DNA from: Planococcus sp. CPCC 101016
GTDB taxonomy: Bacteria; Bacillota; Bacilli; Bacillales_A; Planococcaceae
Assembly: GCF_007859295.1 (NCBI RefSeq)
Contig: NZ_VOHB01000002.1
Coordinates: 1,861,624-1,925,623 of the forward strand
DNA length: 64,000 nucleotides
Direction: 5' to 3'
Positions within the stretch are counted from its first letter, which is position 1. Each line of letters opens with the position of its first letter. The notes under the pieces are model-generated. The model did not search any database. It was given only the letters and a program-made list of their open reading frames with translations, and was not told where the DNA came from. The position numbers and the translations under genes were made by a program. Shown piece by piece: positions 18,279-27,384 of this stretch.

Positions 18279-19934
18279 TCATATGACTGGACGTACCCAT
18301 AGTCTGGAAAAGTCGACGTAGCCGAAATGGCTGATGGAAATATTCATCAGGTCGACCGAAAACGGGATCTGTCGTTTTTCATAATACAACGGAAGCATAA
18401 TGGATGATTCGATTAAATCCCGTTCCATTTTCAAATTCAGTTCAGTCCAATTTTCAAAGGGCGTATTGGAATACTGTCGCATATAGTCAACAAATCGCGA
18501 TTGGGATTTCATGATGGCTGCCAATGGAGAATAGCCATTTGAAAGGAAATAAAAGAATGAGAAATTCTGATTCATTTCAAAAACTTCTCCGTGAATAAAT
18601 AGATCTGCTTTTTGATCTGTTTTCGTATCCATCAGTTTATCCCGGAAAGAAAGCCACTGGATTTCGACAGGAATGCCTTCACTTTCCAAGGCGTCTTTTA
18701 ACCAGCGGGTTGCTCCGTTCGTATAGTTTGCTGCCTTGATGATCAAGGGCTGTTCAATACGGGGCGGTTCCGGAAGCGGCGTTGAATACGATTGTTCCTT
18801 GCCGATCAGACAGCTCTGATGGTTGGGCTTGGCACGCGAGTGATACTCTCCAATTTTATGCCGATGCTTAGCGATGGCATAATGCACATAATCGCGTACT
18901 TCTTGTCGGTTGATGGGAGAATCCCGGAATGCATTGAGAATTACCACACCGAATCCGGAATCGCTTTCCACTTGGAATGTTTCATCCTTAGGTCCATTTA
19001 CAGAAGAACGATACGCAAAGTCAAATTCTTCAGGTACTTGGATAAATTCCACCATGTCCAACAATGGGCGTTCTAGAAAAAAATCATCGAATGCAGTCAA
19101 TATGGTTTTCAGCTCATGGTTTTCTGATACGTAAAAGCTGCCTGAACCGATTGGGTGTCGGGTGCCTTCTTTGTAGATGCTGGCATTGATCATGCCGAGC
19201 ATCTGCAGGCAATAGCTGCATCCGTCAGGAAAAGAAAGTTCAACTACATAAGGGGCTGCTGCCTCAATCGAAGTGATTGGTTTCCATAGCTCCGCATAGT
19301 CATCATGCGTCCGAATCTTGTTCAAGCAATCGATCACATCCTCTGCAGTCAGAAAAGAGCCGTCGTGAAATTTAACTTCTTTTCTCAAGTAAAGCCGAAG
19401 ATTTGTGGATGTCAGATCCCAGCTATGGGCTAATTCTGGACATACATGACCGCTTTCATTGACCGACACTAGACGGCTGTAAACATTTGAGACCATATTG
19501 GCGCTATGGATATCTGCTGCTTTTAACGGGTGTAGTGTCATCAACGGATACCTTCTGGGAATAATTAATTTATCAATCTTGCTGCCACTATTTTGCACAT
19601 AGCCGAAGCTGGAATGGAATTTATGAAGTAAGCGTTGTTTGGCTTCGGATGACCAGTCGAAAAGGAGAAATTTACTGGCAGCATCCACTGCTTGTTCTTC
19701 TATCAATTGCACAAGTTTCTGTTCATAAACTTCTTCCACATTTACCTGCCAGTGGAGATGGGAAGTATTGCCACGGCCGCGGCCAGGCGTAAAAGTAAAC
19801 CAACCTTCATCAGACCACCTGCGCAGATGGCGAGTGGTTTGTTTGCTGCTCAGCCCGAGACTTTCTGCAATCTGATTTTGTTTGATGCTGCCCGTAGGTA
19901 CAGCCTGCCATAAAGTTAAAAGAGTCTTTTCCAT
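18279..19934 (-). CDS. SgrR-like transcriptional regulator with solute-binding domain
   Basis: 551-residue cytosolic regulator. N-terminal winged helix (IKQNQIAESLGLSSKQTTRHLRRW, about residues 12-60) is fused to a family 5 solute-binding domain without signal peptide (PLMTLHPLKAADIHSANMVSNVYSRLV, PELAHSWDL, VKFHDGSFLTAEDV). SgrR proteins in enterics sense sugar-phosphate stress and activate a neighbouring efflux gene. Here it is divergent from an MFS transporter, 96 bases apart, the same arrangement as sgrR-setA. Start set by AGAGGAGGTTTC; a start 8 codons upstream lacks an SD. Effector unknown. Confidence 0.88.
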   Translation of the reverse strand: MEKTLLTLWQAVPTGSIKQNQIAESLGLSSKQTTRHLRRWSDEGWFTFTPGRGRGNTSHLHWQVNVEEVYEQKLVQLIEEQAVDAASKFLLFDWSSEAKQRLLHKFHSSFGYVQNSGSKIDKLIIPRRYPLMTLHPLKAADIHSANMVSNVYSRLVSVNESGHVCPELAHSWDLTSTNLRLYLRKEVKFHDGSFLTAEDVIDCLNKIRTHDDYAELWKPITSIEAAAPYVVELSFPDGCSYCLQMLGMINASIYKEGTRHPIGSGSFYVSENHELKTILTAFDDFFLERPLLDMVEFIQVPEEFDFAYRSSVNGPKDETFQVESDSGFGVVILNAFRDSPINRQEVRDYVHYAIAKHRHKIGEYHSRAKPNHQSCLIGKEQSYSTPLPEPPRIEQPLIIKAANYTNGATRWLKDALESEGIPVEIQWLSFRDKLMDTKTDQKADLFIHGEVFEMNQNFSFFYFLSNGYSPLAAIMKSQSRFVDYMRQYSNTPFENWTELNLKMERDLIESSIMLPLYYEKRQIPFSVDLMNISISHFGYVDFSRLWVRPVI

Positions 19935-20030
19935 GAAACCTCCTCTAAAAGTGGACATGATTTTAAAAATTGTCTATTTTTAGTATCTTTCGTCTAGTTT
20001 AATATACATAAGACAAAGGAGGCTGACAAG

Positions 20031-21281
20031 ATGAAATGGAAAGAGTATCCACAAAATATCAAAGTACGTTTAATTACTTCTTTTTTTAACCGGGCTGTAG
20101 CTTCAGCTGTCATGCCGTTCATGGCTTTGTTTTTTGCCCAAGAAATGAGCAAAGTCTGGGCAGGAAGTTTTCTGATCATCACCGTCTTCATCGGTTTTTT
20201 TGTCAATATGATTGGTGGCTATATTTCCGATCGCTTTCCACGCAAAAGAGTGCTGGTGCTGACATCATCTTTGAGTGCACTGATGTTCTTGCTGATGACG
20301 GTTAGTCTTTTGCCAATTGATAAATGGATTGGCCTGTTCGCGCTGGCTTATGTAGTTTTTATCATCACAAGCAGTTTAGGAAGACCAGCAATGCACGCAA
20401 TCATCATCGATTCAACCACACCTGAAAACCGTAAGGCGATATACGCCATCGATTATTGGATGGTCAATCTGTCGATGGCTATTGGAGCAGCACTGGGCGG
20501 TTTGCTATACCTCAATCATCAAATGGAACTGTTCATTCTTCTGACCGTGACGGCTGCCGGGTTGCCGTTCGCCTATCAGCTCTGGCTGATGGACAAACGC
20601 GTAGAGACTTTGAAAAAAAAGCATAACAATGTACTCATCGATTTACTGCAGAATTACAAAGTCGCTTTCAAGAACCGCCCTTTCGTTAAAGTAGTGATCG
20701 GTTCCATGTTCATCTTTTCTGCGGAATTTTCCTTAAACAGTTATATTGGTGTTCGGCTGGCTGAAAGCTTCGATACATTCAGTATTGCAGATTTTGAAGT
20801 TGGAGGAGTCCGAATGTTGAGTTTGTTGAATATCCAAAATATGCTGTTGGTTGTCTGTCTGACATTTATGGTCAATAAATTTACAGATCGTTTCTCGAAG
20901 CAGCATGTACTGCTGACTGGCTTATTGCTTTACAGTGTTGGGTATGTCACGATTACTTCAGCGAACAGCTGGTATCTCTTGTTGTTGTTTAATTTTATCG
21001 GAACCATCGGCGAATTGGTTTATTCACCTGTCCGCAATGCCGAAATGGCGAATATGATACCGGAAGACAAGCGGGGCTCATATTCCGCTTTCTCCAATAT
21101 CTCTTTCAGTGGAGCAGATCTGCTGGCTAGGTCGACTATTATTATCGGTGCCTTTCTTATCCCTACTATGATGTCCGTCTATATCGGCGTGTTGCTGATG
21201 ATCGGTACACTTCTAGTCTATACGGGACTATTTATCCGAAAGGCTAAAAAAGAGCAGATTGTCGAACCTGAAATCGTTTAA
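20031..21281 (+). CDS. MFS transporter divergent from SgrR-like regulator
   Basis: 416-residue, 12-helix major facilitator. The loop 2-3 motif GGYISDRFPRKRVLV and a second related loop (NKFTDRFSKQHVL) are present. Drug or metabolite exporter of the MdtH-like type. SD AAAGGAGG. Likely controlled by the divergently transcribed SgrR-like protein through the short shared intergenic region. The GNAT gene follows after 36 bases and may be co-transcribed. Confidence 0.9.
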   Translation: MKWKEYPQNIKVRLITSFFNRAVASAVMPFMALFFAQEMSKVWAGSFLIITVFIGFFVNMIGGYISDRFPRKRVLVLTSSLSALMFLLMTVSLLPIDKWIGLFALAYVVFIITSSLGRPAMHAIIIDSTTPENRKAIYAIDYWMVNLSMAIGAALGGLLYLNHQMELFILLTVTAAGLPFAYQLWLMDKRVETLKKKHNNVLIDLLQNYKVAFKNRPFVKVVIGSMFIFSAEFSLNSYIGVRLAESFDTFSIADFEVGGVRMLSLLNIQNMLLVVCLTFMVNKFTDRFSKQHVLLTGLLLYSVGYVTITSANSWYLLLLFNFIGTIGELVYSPVRNAEMANMIPEDKRGSYSAFSNISFSGADLLARSTIIIGAFLIPTMMSVYIGVLLMIGTLLVYTGLFIRKAKKEQIVEPEIV

Positions 21282-21317
21282 CGTTTACAATTAATTAGAA
21301 ATGTCTGGAGGAATATT

Positions 21318-21806
21318 ATGATTATTAGAAAAGCAGTCCCCTCAGATGCCGGTCAACTCGCTGCTCTTATAAAACACGTGGAAGAATCGAATTTTATGCT
21401 GTTTGAGCCGGGTGAACGCAAAACTACTGCCGAGCAGCTGCACATCCGGCTTTTGGCCATGGGAGAAAATTCGATTGTGTTAGTGGCAGAAGAGCAACAG
21501 CAGTTAACAGCCTATTTGTTCGCGATCAACGAAGACATTAAACGGAAAAAACATTCTGTTTATGTGGCGATGGGTGTGCGGCAGGGGGAACGTGGAAAAG
21601 GAAGAGGAACAAAATTATTTCTGGCTTTGGAAGAATGGGCTCAGTCAAGGAATCTTCACCGGATTGAATTGACTGTGTTGGAACATAATTCGTCCGCAAT
21701 TGCCTTATATAAAAAAATGGGTTTTAAAGTGGAAGGGCTGAAACGGGATTCGCTTTATATTGCAAACACGTACGCCAACGAACTGTTTATGTCAAAAATT
21801 CTTTAG
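21318..21806 (+). CDS. GNAT-family N-acetyltransferase
   Basis: 162 residues, single GNAT fold. The acetyl-CoA pyrophosphate loop is QGERGKGRGTKLF, followed by the motif B region (LTVLEHNSSAIALYKKMGFKVEG) common in RimI/ribosomal and small-molecule acetylases. SD TCTGGAGGAA. Substrate not predictable. Confidence 0.92.
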   Translation: MIIRKAVPSDAGQLAALIKHVEESNFMLFEPGERKTTAEQLHIRLLAMGENSIVLVAEEQQQLTAYLFAINEDIKRKKHSVYVAMGVRQGERGKGRGTKLFLALEEWAQSRNLHRIELTVLEHNSSAIALYKKMGFKVEGLKRDSLYIANTYANELFMSKIL

Positions 21807-21820
21807 AAAGCGTAATTGTT

Positions 21821-21864
21821 AAAGCACTTCAATTGCTGTTCATTCCAGCAATTGAAGTGCTTTT
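21821..21864 (+). terminator. intrinsic terminator after GNAT gene
   Basis: 18-base perfect stem AAAGCACTTCAATTGCTG / CAGCAATTGAAGTGCTTT, then T. Confidence 0.92.
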
Positions 21865-22021
21865 ATCGATGGATAAACTGCAACGAGGCAGGAATTAAAA
21901 ATTCCCTTAAAAGTTTAGCTTTTATTTACCTTTAGTTTGTATAATATTGTATTTTGTCTATATTTTTAGTCGGAGAAATTGTAAACTACTAAAGGAAGGT
22001 ATTTAATTAGGAGTTGGATAA

Positions 22022-23137
22022 ATGAATTCATTACTTTTTTTCTTTCTTGAAAATATGGCTTTGATTATTGCATTGCTCTATCTTGCTTTAAAAGCCAAAG
22101 AATTATTATTTCCTGATTTGAGGGAATCCAAACTCCTTTTGGCATTGAGTGTACTTTTTATCAGTTTTTTGACCTTTTCTGTCATGTACAATCCCTTTTT
22201 TTATGAAGGAATGAGACTGGATTTACGGGAAGTGCCTCTTTATTTTATTTCTTATGTCGGGGGCTGGAAAGTAGGGGTGCTGTCTGCAGTTTTTCCATCT
22301 TTCTACCGCTATTCTTTAGGTGGGCCAACTGTTGTTCAAGGTATTTTGCAGACAGTGGTCTTACCCGTTATTATAGGCAGCCTGTTCCGTAATAAAAGCA
22401 CAATCAATAAGTTTTTTGCTTTATTGGACATAAAAAGAATGATGATCGGAATGCTTGTCTATGAAGTTATAAAATCTATTTGGATGTACACAACTACACC
22501 TGCAACCCTGTTCATCACGCTTTCTATGTTCCTTTTTGCAGGACTAGCTGTTCTGGCAATGGGCTTGATCGCGAATGGTGAGAATCATCATATTCTAGTA
22601 CGCAAAGAACTTGAATTTTATTCGAACCAGGATCCCATGACGCAACTGCCGAATATGCGTTTTTTCAGGAATAAGGCGCAAACTTTGCTCGCACAGTATG
22701 TGCCGGTGGCGGTCGTCATGCTCGATGTGGATTATTTCAAGACCTACAACGATACTCATGGACATCAAAAAGGGGATGCTGTGCTTCGCTCAATCGGGCA
22801 GCTGCTCCGAGATCATACCAGGAAAAAAGATTACGTAGCGCGTTATGGGGGAGAGGAGTTCATCTTCTGCATCACGGATCCTTTTGATGATCAGGAAGCT
22901 TTGAAGATTGTCGAGAAAGTTCGGCGCCAGATTGAACAACACCATTTTGAAGGCGAAGAGCTGCAGCCTGAAGGCAAACTTACCGTATCAATGGGAATTA
23001 GCCTTAACTCATCGAAGAAAACCTTGGATCAGCTTATTGACGAAGCGGATCAGGCACTTTACCAATCGAAGCGGAACGGAAGAAATCGGGTTACTGCTTT
23101 TGCAGCCGAAGAAAAACCCGAAACCGTTAATGTATAA
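22022..23137 (+). CDS. membrane diguanylate cyclase (5TM-LYT plus GGDEF)
   Basis: Makes c-di-GMP from GTP. The first ~190 residues hold five to six helices of the LytS-type 5TM receptor domain; the GGDEF domain spans about 205-365. Active-site GGEEF at 276-280. An inhibitory I-site RKKD lies exactly five residues before it (267-270), so product feedback is expected. Substrate-binding segments TQLPNMRFF and DVDYFKTYNDTHGHQKGD are intact. No EAL domain. SD AGGAGTT. Confidence 0.94.
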   Translation: MNSLLFFFLENMALIIALLYLALKAKELLFPDLRESKLLLALSVLFISFLTFSVMYNPFFYEGMRLDLREVPLYFISYVGGWKVGVLSAVFPSFYRYSLGGPTVVQGILQTVVLPVIIGSLFRNKSTINKFFALLDIKRMMIGMLVYEVIKSIWMYTTTPATLFITLSMFLFAGLAVLAMGLIANGENHHILVRKELEFYSNQDPMTQLPNMRFFRNKAQTLLAQYVPVAVVMLDVDYFKTYNDTHGHQKGDAVLRSIGQLLRDHTRKKDYVARYGGEEFIFCITDPFDDQEALKIVEKVRRQIEQHHFEGEELQPEGKLTVSMGISLNSSKKTLDQLIDEADQALYQSKRNGRNRVTAFAAEEKPETVNV

Positions 23138-23158
23138 TCTAAAAAATCAATTCCTGTT

Positions 23159-23195
23159 AGACAGTTGCTTATTTGTAAAAGCAACTGTCTTTTTT
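23159..23195 (+). terminator. intrinsic terminator after diguanylate cyclase
   Basis: AGACAGTTGCTT / AAGCAACTGTCT then T5. Confidence 0.92.
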
Positions 23196-23307
23196 AATTG
23201 AGTTAAAGAGTCATACATACTAAGCGTTGAATCGGGTAGAAGAAATTAAGGGAATGCAGCGATAAGTTAATTGACAAATAGTTCACAGTAAAGAGGGAGG
23301 AATCACG

Positions 23308-24093
23308 GTGGACCATAATATGCAGTCGGGATTGGCGGGGGTGGAAGCGGTAACGGTTGTTGTACTCTTTCTGGCATTTCTCATCTATCCTTTAGCTGCC
23401 GTCTTGACGAGTTTGCGCTTTCGAGCATGGCCATTGCATCGCTGTTTTTTATGGAGCCTTGGCATTTTAACAATCGCTTTCGTTTTTACGGGTCCGTTAG
23501 CGGATGCAGCGCAGAAAAATTTTGTTGGCCATATGTGGACGCATTTGCTTTTGGGCATGCTGGCACCACTGTTGCTGCTTCTTTCGATGCCTATGACACT
23601 GTTAATGAGAACAATGCCAATTGCACCAGCCAGAAAACTGTCTGCCATTTTAAAAAGCAGGCCATTTCAACTGCTGAGCCACCCTGTCACGGCCTTATTT
23701 CTGAATAGCGGCGGATTATATGTGCTGTATTTGACCAACGCATTTCAATGGATGCATGAATCCACTTTGGCTTATATCCTTATCCATCTGCATGTATTTT
23801 TAGCAGGCTACTTATATACCGCTTCCATCATTTATATTGATTTGGCAGCTCATCGGCTAAGCTATTTGCTTCGGGCGATTGTCCTTATTGCATCACTCGC
23901 TGCACACAAAATTTTATCGAAATTTATCTATGCCAATCCACCGGCTGGTGTTTCGCAGGAACAGGCGGAAGCAGGAGGCATGGTGATGTATTATGGTGGT
24001 GACTTAATCGAACTGGCAATCATTTTCATCCTTTGCTGGCAATGGTACAAATCGACTGCTCCTCGTAGAACAGAGTCAATCGAAGAAGTTTGA
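23308..24093 (+). CDS. ctaG: cytochrome c oxidase assembly protein CtaG (caa3 type)
   Basis: Seven-helix membrane protein of the CtaG_Cox/YoaH-type family needed to assemble caa3 oxidase (copper delivery). Characteristic segments: PLADAAQKNFVGHMWTHLLLGMLAPLLL, a central HLHVFLAGYLY and a late MVMYYGGDLIELAIIF. Conserved His in membrane helices could bind copper. GTG start after GAGGGAGGAATC. Stands alone; no cta structural genes in the window. Confidence 0.9.
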   Translation: MDHNMQSGLAGVEAVTVVVLFLAFLIYPLAAVLTSLRFRAWPLHRCFLWSLGILTIAFVFTGPLADAAQKNFVGHMWTHLLLGMLAPLLLLLSMPMTLLMRTMPIAPARKLSAILKSRPFQLLSHPVTALFLNSGGLYVLYLTNAFQWMHESTLAYILIHLHVFLAGYLYTASIIYIDLAAHRLSYLLRAIVLIASLAAHKILSKFIYANPPAGVSQEQAEAGGMVMYYGGDLIELAIIFILCWQWYKSTAPRRTESIEEV

Positions 24094-24458
24094 AGATGAA
24101 TCGGTAGGCGATGCCAAATACTTTCGAATGCGAGACGATTTGCCAGTGAATCAAAGAAAGCTAATTCTCCAGTATAGCTATTTCTTTTGAACCTAAATGC
24201 CGTTTCCGCTTTTCTTTTTGTCCAGACTCTGGCAGCCAGCCCCTCGCGTTGCTTCAACCTTATTGGTAATGGAAAAAAACGCCATAGCCAGTAAGGTTTC
24301 CAGCGTTTATCAAGGCTAGACGGTTGCCTACGCTTTTCTTTTCCCCGGCAAAAGCTTTGGATTTGGGTTAAACTAGAGACAGGTGTTTAAATACGAAAGA
24401 TCTGCTGTCTTACATAAAATCAAAGAGCTTGGGCATCACCACCATTAGGAGGCAATTC
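24094..24458. other. gene-free stretch before HNH gene
   Basis: No gene found. Two copies of CGCTTTTCTTT (near 24207 and 24330) flank a segment with an imperfect hairpin (CCTTATTGG / CCAGTAAGG, 24257-24291). Possibly a decayed repeat; nothing firm. Confidence 0.35.
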
Positions 24459-25406
24459 ATGAATAGTTTTATAGTTATGCAAGGAGAGACTTATCAGGAA
24501 GAACACAATGCGGGAGTGCTTTGGACACCGCAAATAGATAAATCAGGCATGGTTCCGCATTCTTGGAACCGGATGCAGGAGTTGAAGAAAGGCGATATTG
24601 TTTTCCATTACGTAAAAGGGCTGCTGGTGGCAATCAGTCGAGTAAGGGAAGATTGCCATAAAGGCAACAAACCGAAAAGTCAGGCTGAACAAGGGCAAGA
24701 AGCGGCTTTTATCGCGCACACCGTCTACCGGGAACTGGAGCATCCATTATCGATCAAAGAATATTTCCATGAAATTCTTCCTTTATTGCCAGTGAAATAT
24801 TCAGCTTTTCAAGAAGACGCGAGCGGCAATTCAGGTTACTTGTATCCCTGTAATGAAGAGCTCGCGATGAAGTTTTTGGAACTGATCAGCTCATTAAACA
24901 TCTTTACTTTAGAGGTAGAGCAGCTGGAACTCGCCATGGAAGTAGTCAAAAAAACCGAACACAATCCGCTGCTCGGATTGATTGCTGAAGCTGAACTGGA
25001 AATCAAAACAAAAATGCGCAGAGGCAAGGAGCAATTTCGCGAAAGCTTACTGCCGCTCTGGAATGGGGAATGTCCGCTTTGCGGCATTGCAATCGAAGAC
25101 GTCTTAAAGGCAACCCATGCCAAACCTTGGAAAGACAGCTCGGATGCTGAACGGTTGGACCCTTTTAATGGCATCCTGCTTTGCGCCAATCATTCAGCTA
25201 TGTATTCGGCAGGATTGATTGCTTTTACTGGCGGAGGAAGACTGCACATCTCAAGTCGCATACCAGAAGAACAGTATCCATTATACGGTTTGCGAAAAAG
25301 CTTGAAGGTGCCGGTATCATTAGAGCATGCATCTTATTTAAGGTGGCATAAGCGCATCGTTTTCGCAGAACCGAGAAAAGTCAAACTGCTGACCAACCAG
25401 GAATAA
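24459..25406 (+). CDS. HNH endonuclease with PUA/EVE-like N-terminal domain
   Basis: 315 residues. The N-terminal ~150 (FIVMQGETYQEEHNAG, then VLWTPQIDKSG and KKGDIVFHYVKG) match the modified-base-reading EVE/PUA-like domain found in front of HNH nucleases of the ScoMcrA type. The C-terminal HNH has CPLCG, KATHAKPW, FNGILLCANHS. Predicted type IV (modification-dependent) restriction enzyme; no partner methylase is adjacent, as expected for type IV. SD TAGGAGGC. Target modification unknown. Confidence 0.82.
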   Translation: MNSFIVMQGETYQEEHNAGVLWTPQIDKSGMVPHSWNRMQELKKGDIVFHYVKGLLVAISRVREDCHKGNKPKSQAEQGQEAAFIAHTVYRELEHPLSIKEYFHEILPLLPVKYSAFQEDASGNSGYLYPCNEELAMKFLELISSLNIFTLEVEQLELAMEVVKKTEHNPLLGLIAEAELEIKTKMRRGKEQFRESLLPLWNGECPLCGIAIEDVLKATHAKPWKDSSDAERLDPFNGILLCANHSAMYSAGLIAFTGGGRLHISSRIPEEQYPLYGLRKSLKVPVSLEHASYLRWHKRIVFAEPRKVKLLTNQE

Positions 25407-25473
25407 AAGATGATACATACGTCTTTTGGCGCACAAAATATGCTACACTGAAAACAAATGAATAATCATGCAG

Positions 25474-25648
25474 AAAAAAGGTGCTGATTCGTCAGCATAA
25501 CAGGGAACCCGGTTAAATCCCGGGGCTGTTTCCGCAACTGTAAGTGCGTATGAAATAAGAAAATGCCACTGTTTAGGTGACTAACATTATCTGAACGGGA
25601 AGGTTCTTAGAGTAAGCCGATGCACAAGCCAGGAGACCTACCTTTTTT
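25474..25648 (+). promoter_or_regulatory. cobalamin (B12) riboswitch
   Basis: All conserved blocks are readable in order: GGTGCTGATTCGTCAGC, CAGGGAACCCGG, the GGGGCTGTTTCCGCAACTGTAA core, a TGCCACTG stem and AAGCCAGGAGACCTACC, closing with the P1 helix (AAAAAGGT / ACCT). Senses adenosylcobalamin and lowers expression when B12 is plentiful. A terminator hairpin follows at 25737-25767, so control is probably at transcription. Confidence 0.95.
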
Positions 25649-25736
25649 TGAACGTATTTTTACTCTTCGGAAGATAAGGGGATCATACGGCAACGTTTCT
25701 ATTTTTGACTGCTGAAGTATGTCTCTGAATAGCTAT

Positions 25737-25767
25737 GGCGCCGCCCTCTTTTGAGGGCGGTTTTTTG
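25737..25767 (+). terminator. riboswitch expression-platform terminator
   Basis: CCGCCCTC / GAGGGCGG with loop TTTT and T6, 90 bases after the aptamer and before the first gene. Confidence 0.88.
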
Positions 25768-25825
25768 CTGTTTACCGGAGCGTTCATTGCGGCGATTTTC
25801 ATTAGTAAATATGTGAGGTGAATAG

Positions 25826-26371
25826 ATGAAGAAAGACATGCGTTATCTCTGTTATCCGTTCATGCGTGAATCAGCTTCGACTGTGGACTTTGAGATCAGG
25901 ACAGATTCACTGACTACACGCATCGGGGAAGCACTGGCGCTGACAACGGAAGTTGAAGCAGTTCAACGGGATCTCCAAATTCTTCAGCCGATGGCCTATC
26001 ATCTGAATGGTTCTGTTCGCGGGAAATTGGCTATTGATGAAGAAGATTTAAATCAGCTTAGTAGCATGTATGATTATTATGTGAACTTCACAAAAGATCA
26101 AATCGGTCATTTTGTGTTGCCGCAGGGAGCACAGGGTGCTTGTGCGCTGCATATTTGCCGCAGCGAAGCAAAGAAATCAGTAAGAGCCTTGCACAAAGTG
26201 AGTTTGGAACGCGATGTACCGGAAATCCTGTTTGATTATACCCACCTTTTAGCGAATGTGCTCTTCACAATGGCGGTTTATGTCAATCAGCATCATGATG
26301 TAAAAGAAATACCGTTTGTCAGCAAGTCCTATCCAACAAGACCTAAAAAGAAAGAAGTGGCCAAAAACTAA
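25826..26371 (+). CDS. divergent PduO-type cobalamin adenosyltransferase-like protein
   Basis: The C-terminal half matches PduO-type ATP:cob(I)alamin adenosyltransferase: IGHFVLPQGAQGACALHICR lines up with the family FVLPGG...LH.ART helix and keeps the key Arg. The N-terminal TKTGDxGxT nucleotide loop of true PduO enzymes is absent (the protein starts MKKDMRYLCYPFMRES), so it may be inactive or a binding protein. 181 residues. First gene after the B12 riboswitch and overlapping btuF by one base, so linked to B12. SD GTGAGGTGAA. Confidence 0.7.
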   Translation: MKKDMRYLCYPFMRESASTVDFEIRTDSLTTRIGEALALTTEVEAVQRDLQILQPMAYHLNGSVRGKLAIDEEDLNQLSSMYDYYVNFTKDQIGHFVLPQGAQGACALHICRSEAKKSVRALHKVSLERDVPEILFDYTHLLANVLFTMAVYVNQHHDVKEIPFVSKSYPTRPKKKEVAKN

Positions 26372-27324
26372 TGAAAATAACTTTATTCAAGTATCTATCC
26401 ATCGGAGCATTTGCCCTAACTCTTGGAGCATGCCAATCTGACACAACTGAACCAACTGAAACAGATTCGCCTGAAACAGCGACAGAATCTGAAGAACAGA
26501 CTAGCTATGCCATAACAGATGATTTAGACAATGAACTGACCTTTGATGAAGTTCCGGCTACTGTGGTGTCGTTGATTCCGAGCAATACGGAAATTCTGTA
26601 TGCTATTGGAGCTGGTGATAAACTCGTTGGCGCTACGGACTATGATAATTATCCAGCAGAAGCAGCTGAAGTGGAACGTGTTTCCGATTCAGTAACCTTT
26701 AATGCAGAGCGCATCATTGAAATGGAGCCCGATGTCGTTATCGGTTATTCTACAGGTGCGCCTACCGGTTATGAGGACTTGGAAGCAGCAGGAATCCAAG
26801 TATTTGTCATAGAGTCAGCCACATCTTTCGAGGATGTCTATGGGGATATCGAGCAAATCTCGACTGTAATGGGACTTGAAGACAAAGGGGAAGAATTGAT
26901 TGCCTCTATACAAGAGCAAATCGAAGGCGTCCAAGAAAAAGTAGAGTCGGCAGAAGAAAAAAAGCAATTGTATTTGGAAATCAGCCCATCACCTGAAATC
27001 TACACAACCGGACAGAATACGTTTCAGCAGGAAATTTTGAACCATGCCCATGTCGAGAATTTATTTGGAGACATGGAAGGATGGCCGCAGATTTCTGAAG
27101 AGGAAGTCATTCAACGGAATCCGGAAATCATTGCAACCACTGTTTCTTACGTCGAAAATCCAATTGACGAAATCAAAGCCCGTGAAGGGTGGAGCGACAT
27201 GGAAGCGATTAAGAATGACCAGGTATTTTTCTTGGATTCTGATATTACGTCACGGCCTGGACCGAGAATCGGTGAAGCTGTCGAGTTAGTGGCAAAAACT
27301 GTCTACCCGGAAGCATTTGAATAA
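26371..27324 (+). CDS. btuF: cobalamin-binding lipoprotein of ABC transporter (BtuF-like)
   Basis: Periplasmic-binding fold class III. Lipobox LGAC (Cys 21), a Thr/Glu-rich linker, then VVSLIPSNTEILYAIGAGDKLVGATDYDNYP and EPDVVIGYSTGAP, typical of BtuF/YvrC. Captures B12 outside the cell and delivers it to BtuCD, which is not encoded here. Shares the riboswitch with the upstream gene (TAATG overlap). Confidence 0.9.
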   Translation: MKITLFKYLSIGAFALTLGACQSDTTEPTETDSPETATESEEQTSYAITDDLDNELTFDEVPATVVSLIPSNTEILYAIGAGDKLVGATDYDNYPAEAAEVERVSDSVTFNAERIIEMEPDVVIGYSTGAPTGYEDLEAAGIQVFVIESATSFEDVYGDIEQISTVMGLEDKGEELIASIQEQIEGVQEKVESAEEKKQLYLEISPSPEIYTTGQNTFQQEILNHAHVENLFGDMEGWPQISEEEVIQRNPEIIATTVSYVENPIDEIKAREGWSDMEAIKNDQVFFLDSDITSRPGPRIGEAVELVAKTVYPEAFE

Positions 27325-27331
27325 ATATTGC

Positions 27332-27366
27332 AAAACCCCCAGCTTTGAAAAAAGCCGGGGGTTTTG
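27332..27366 (+). terminator. intrinsic terminator after btuF
   Basis: AAAACCCCCAGCTT / AAGCCGGGGGTTTT. Likely also serves the minus-strand NAT gene. Confidence 0.9.
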
Positions 27367-27384
27367 TCTTTCATGAGCAATCAT

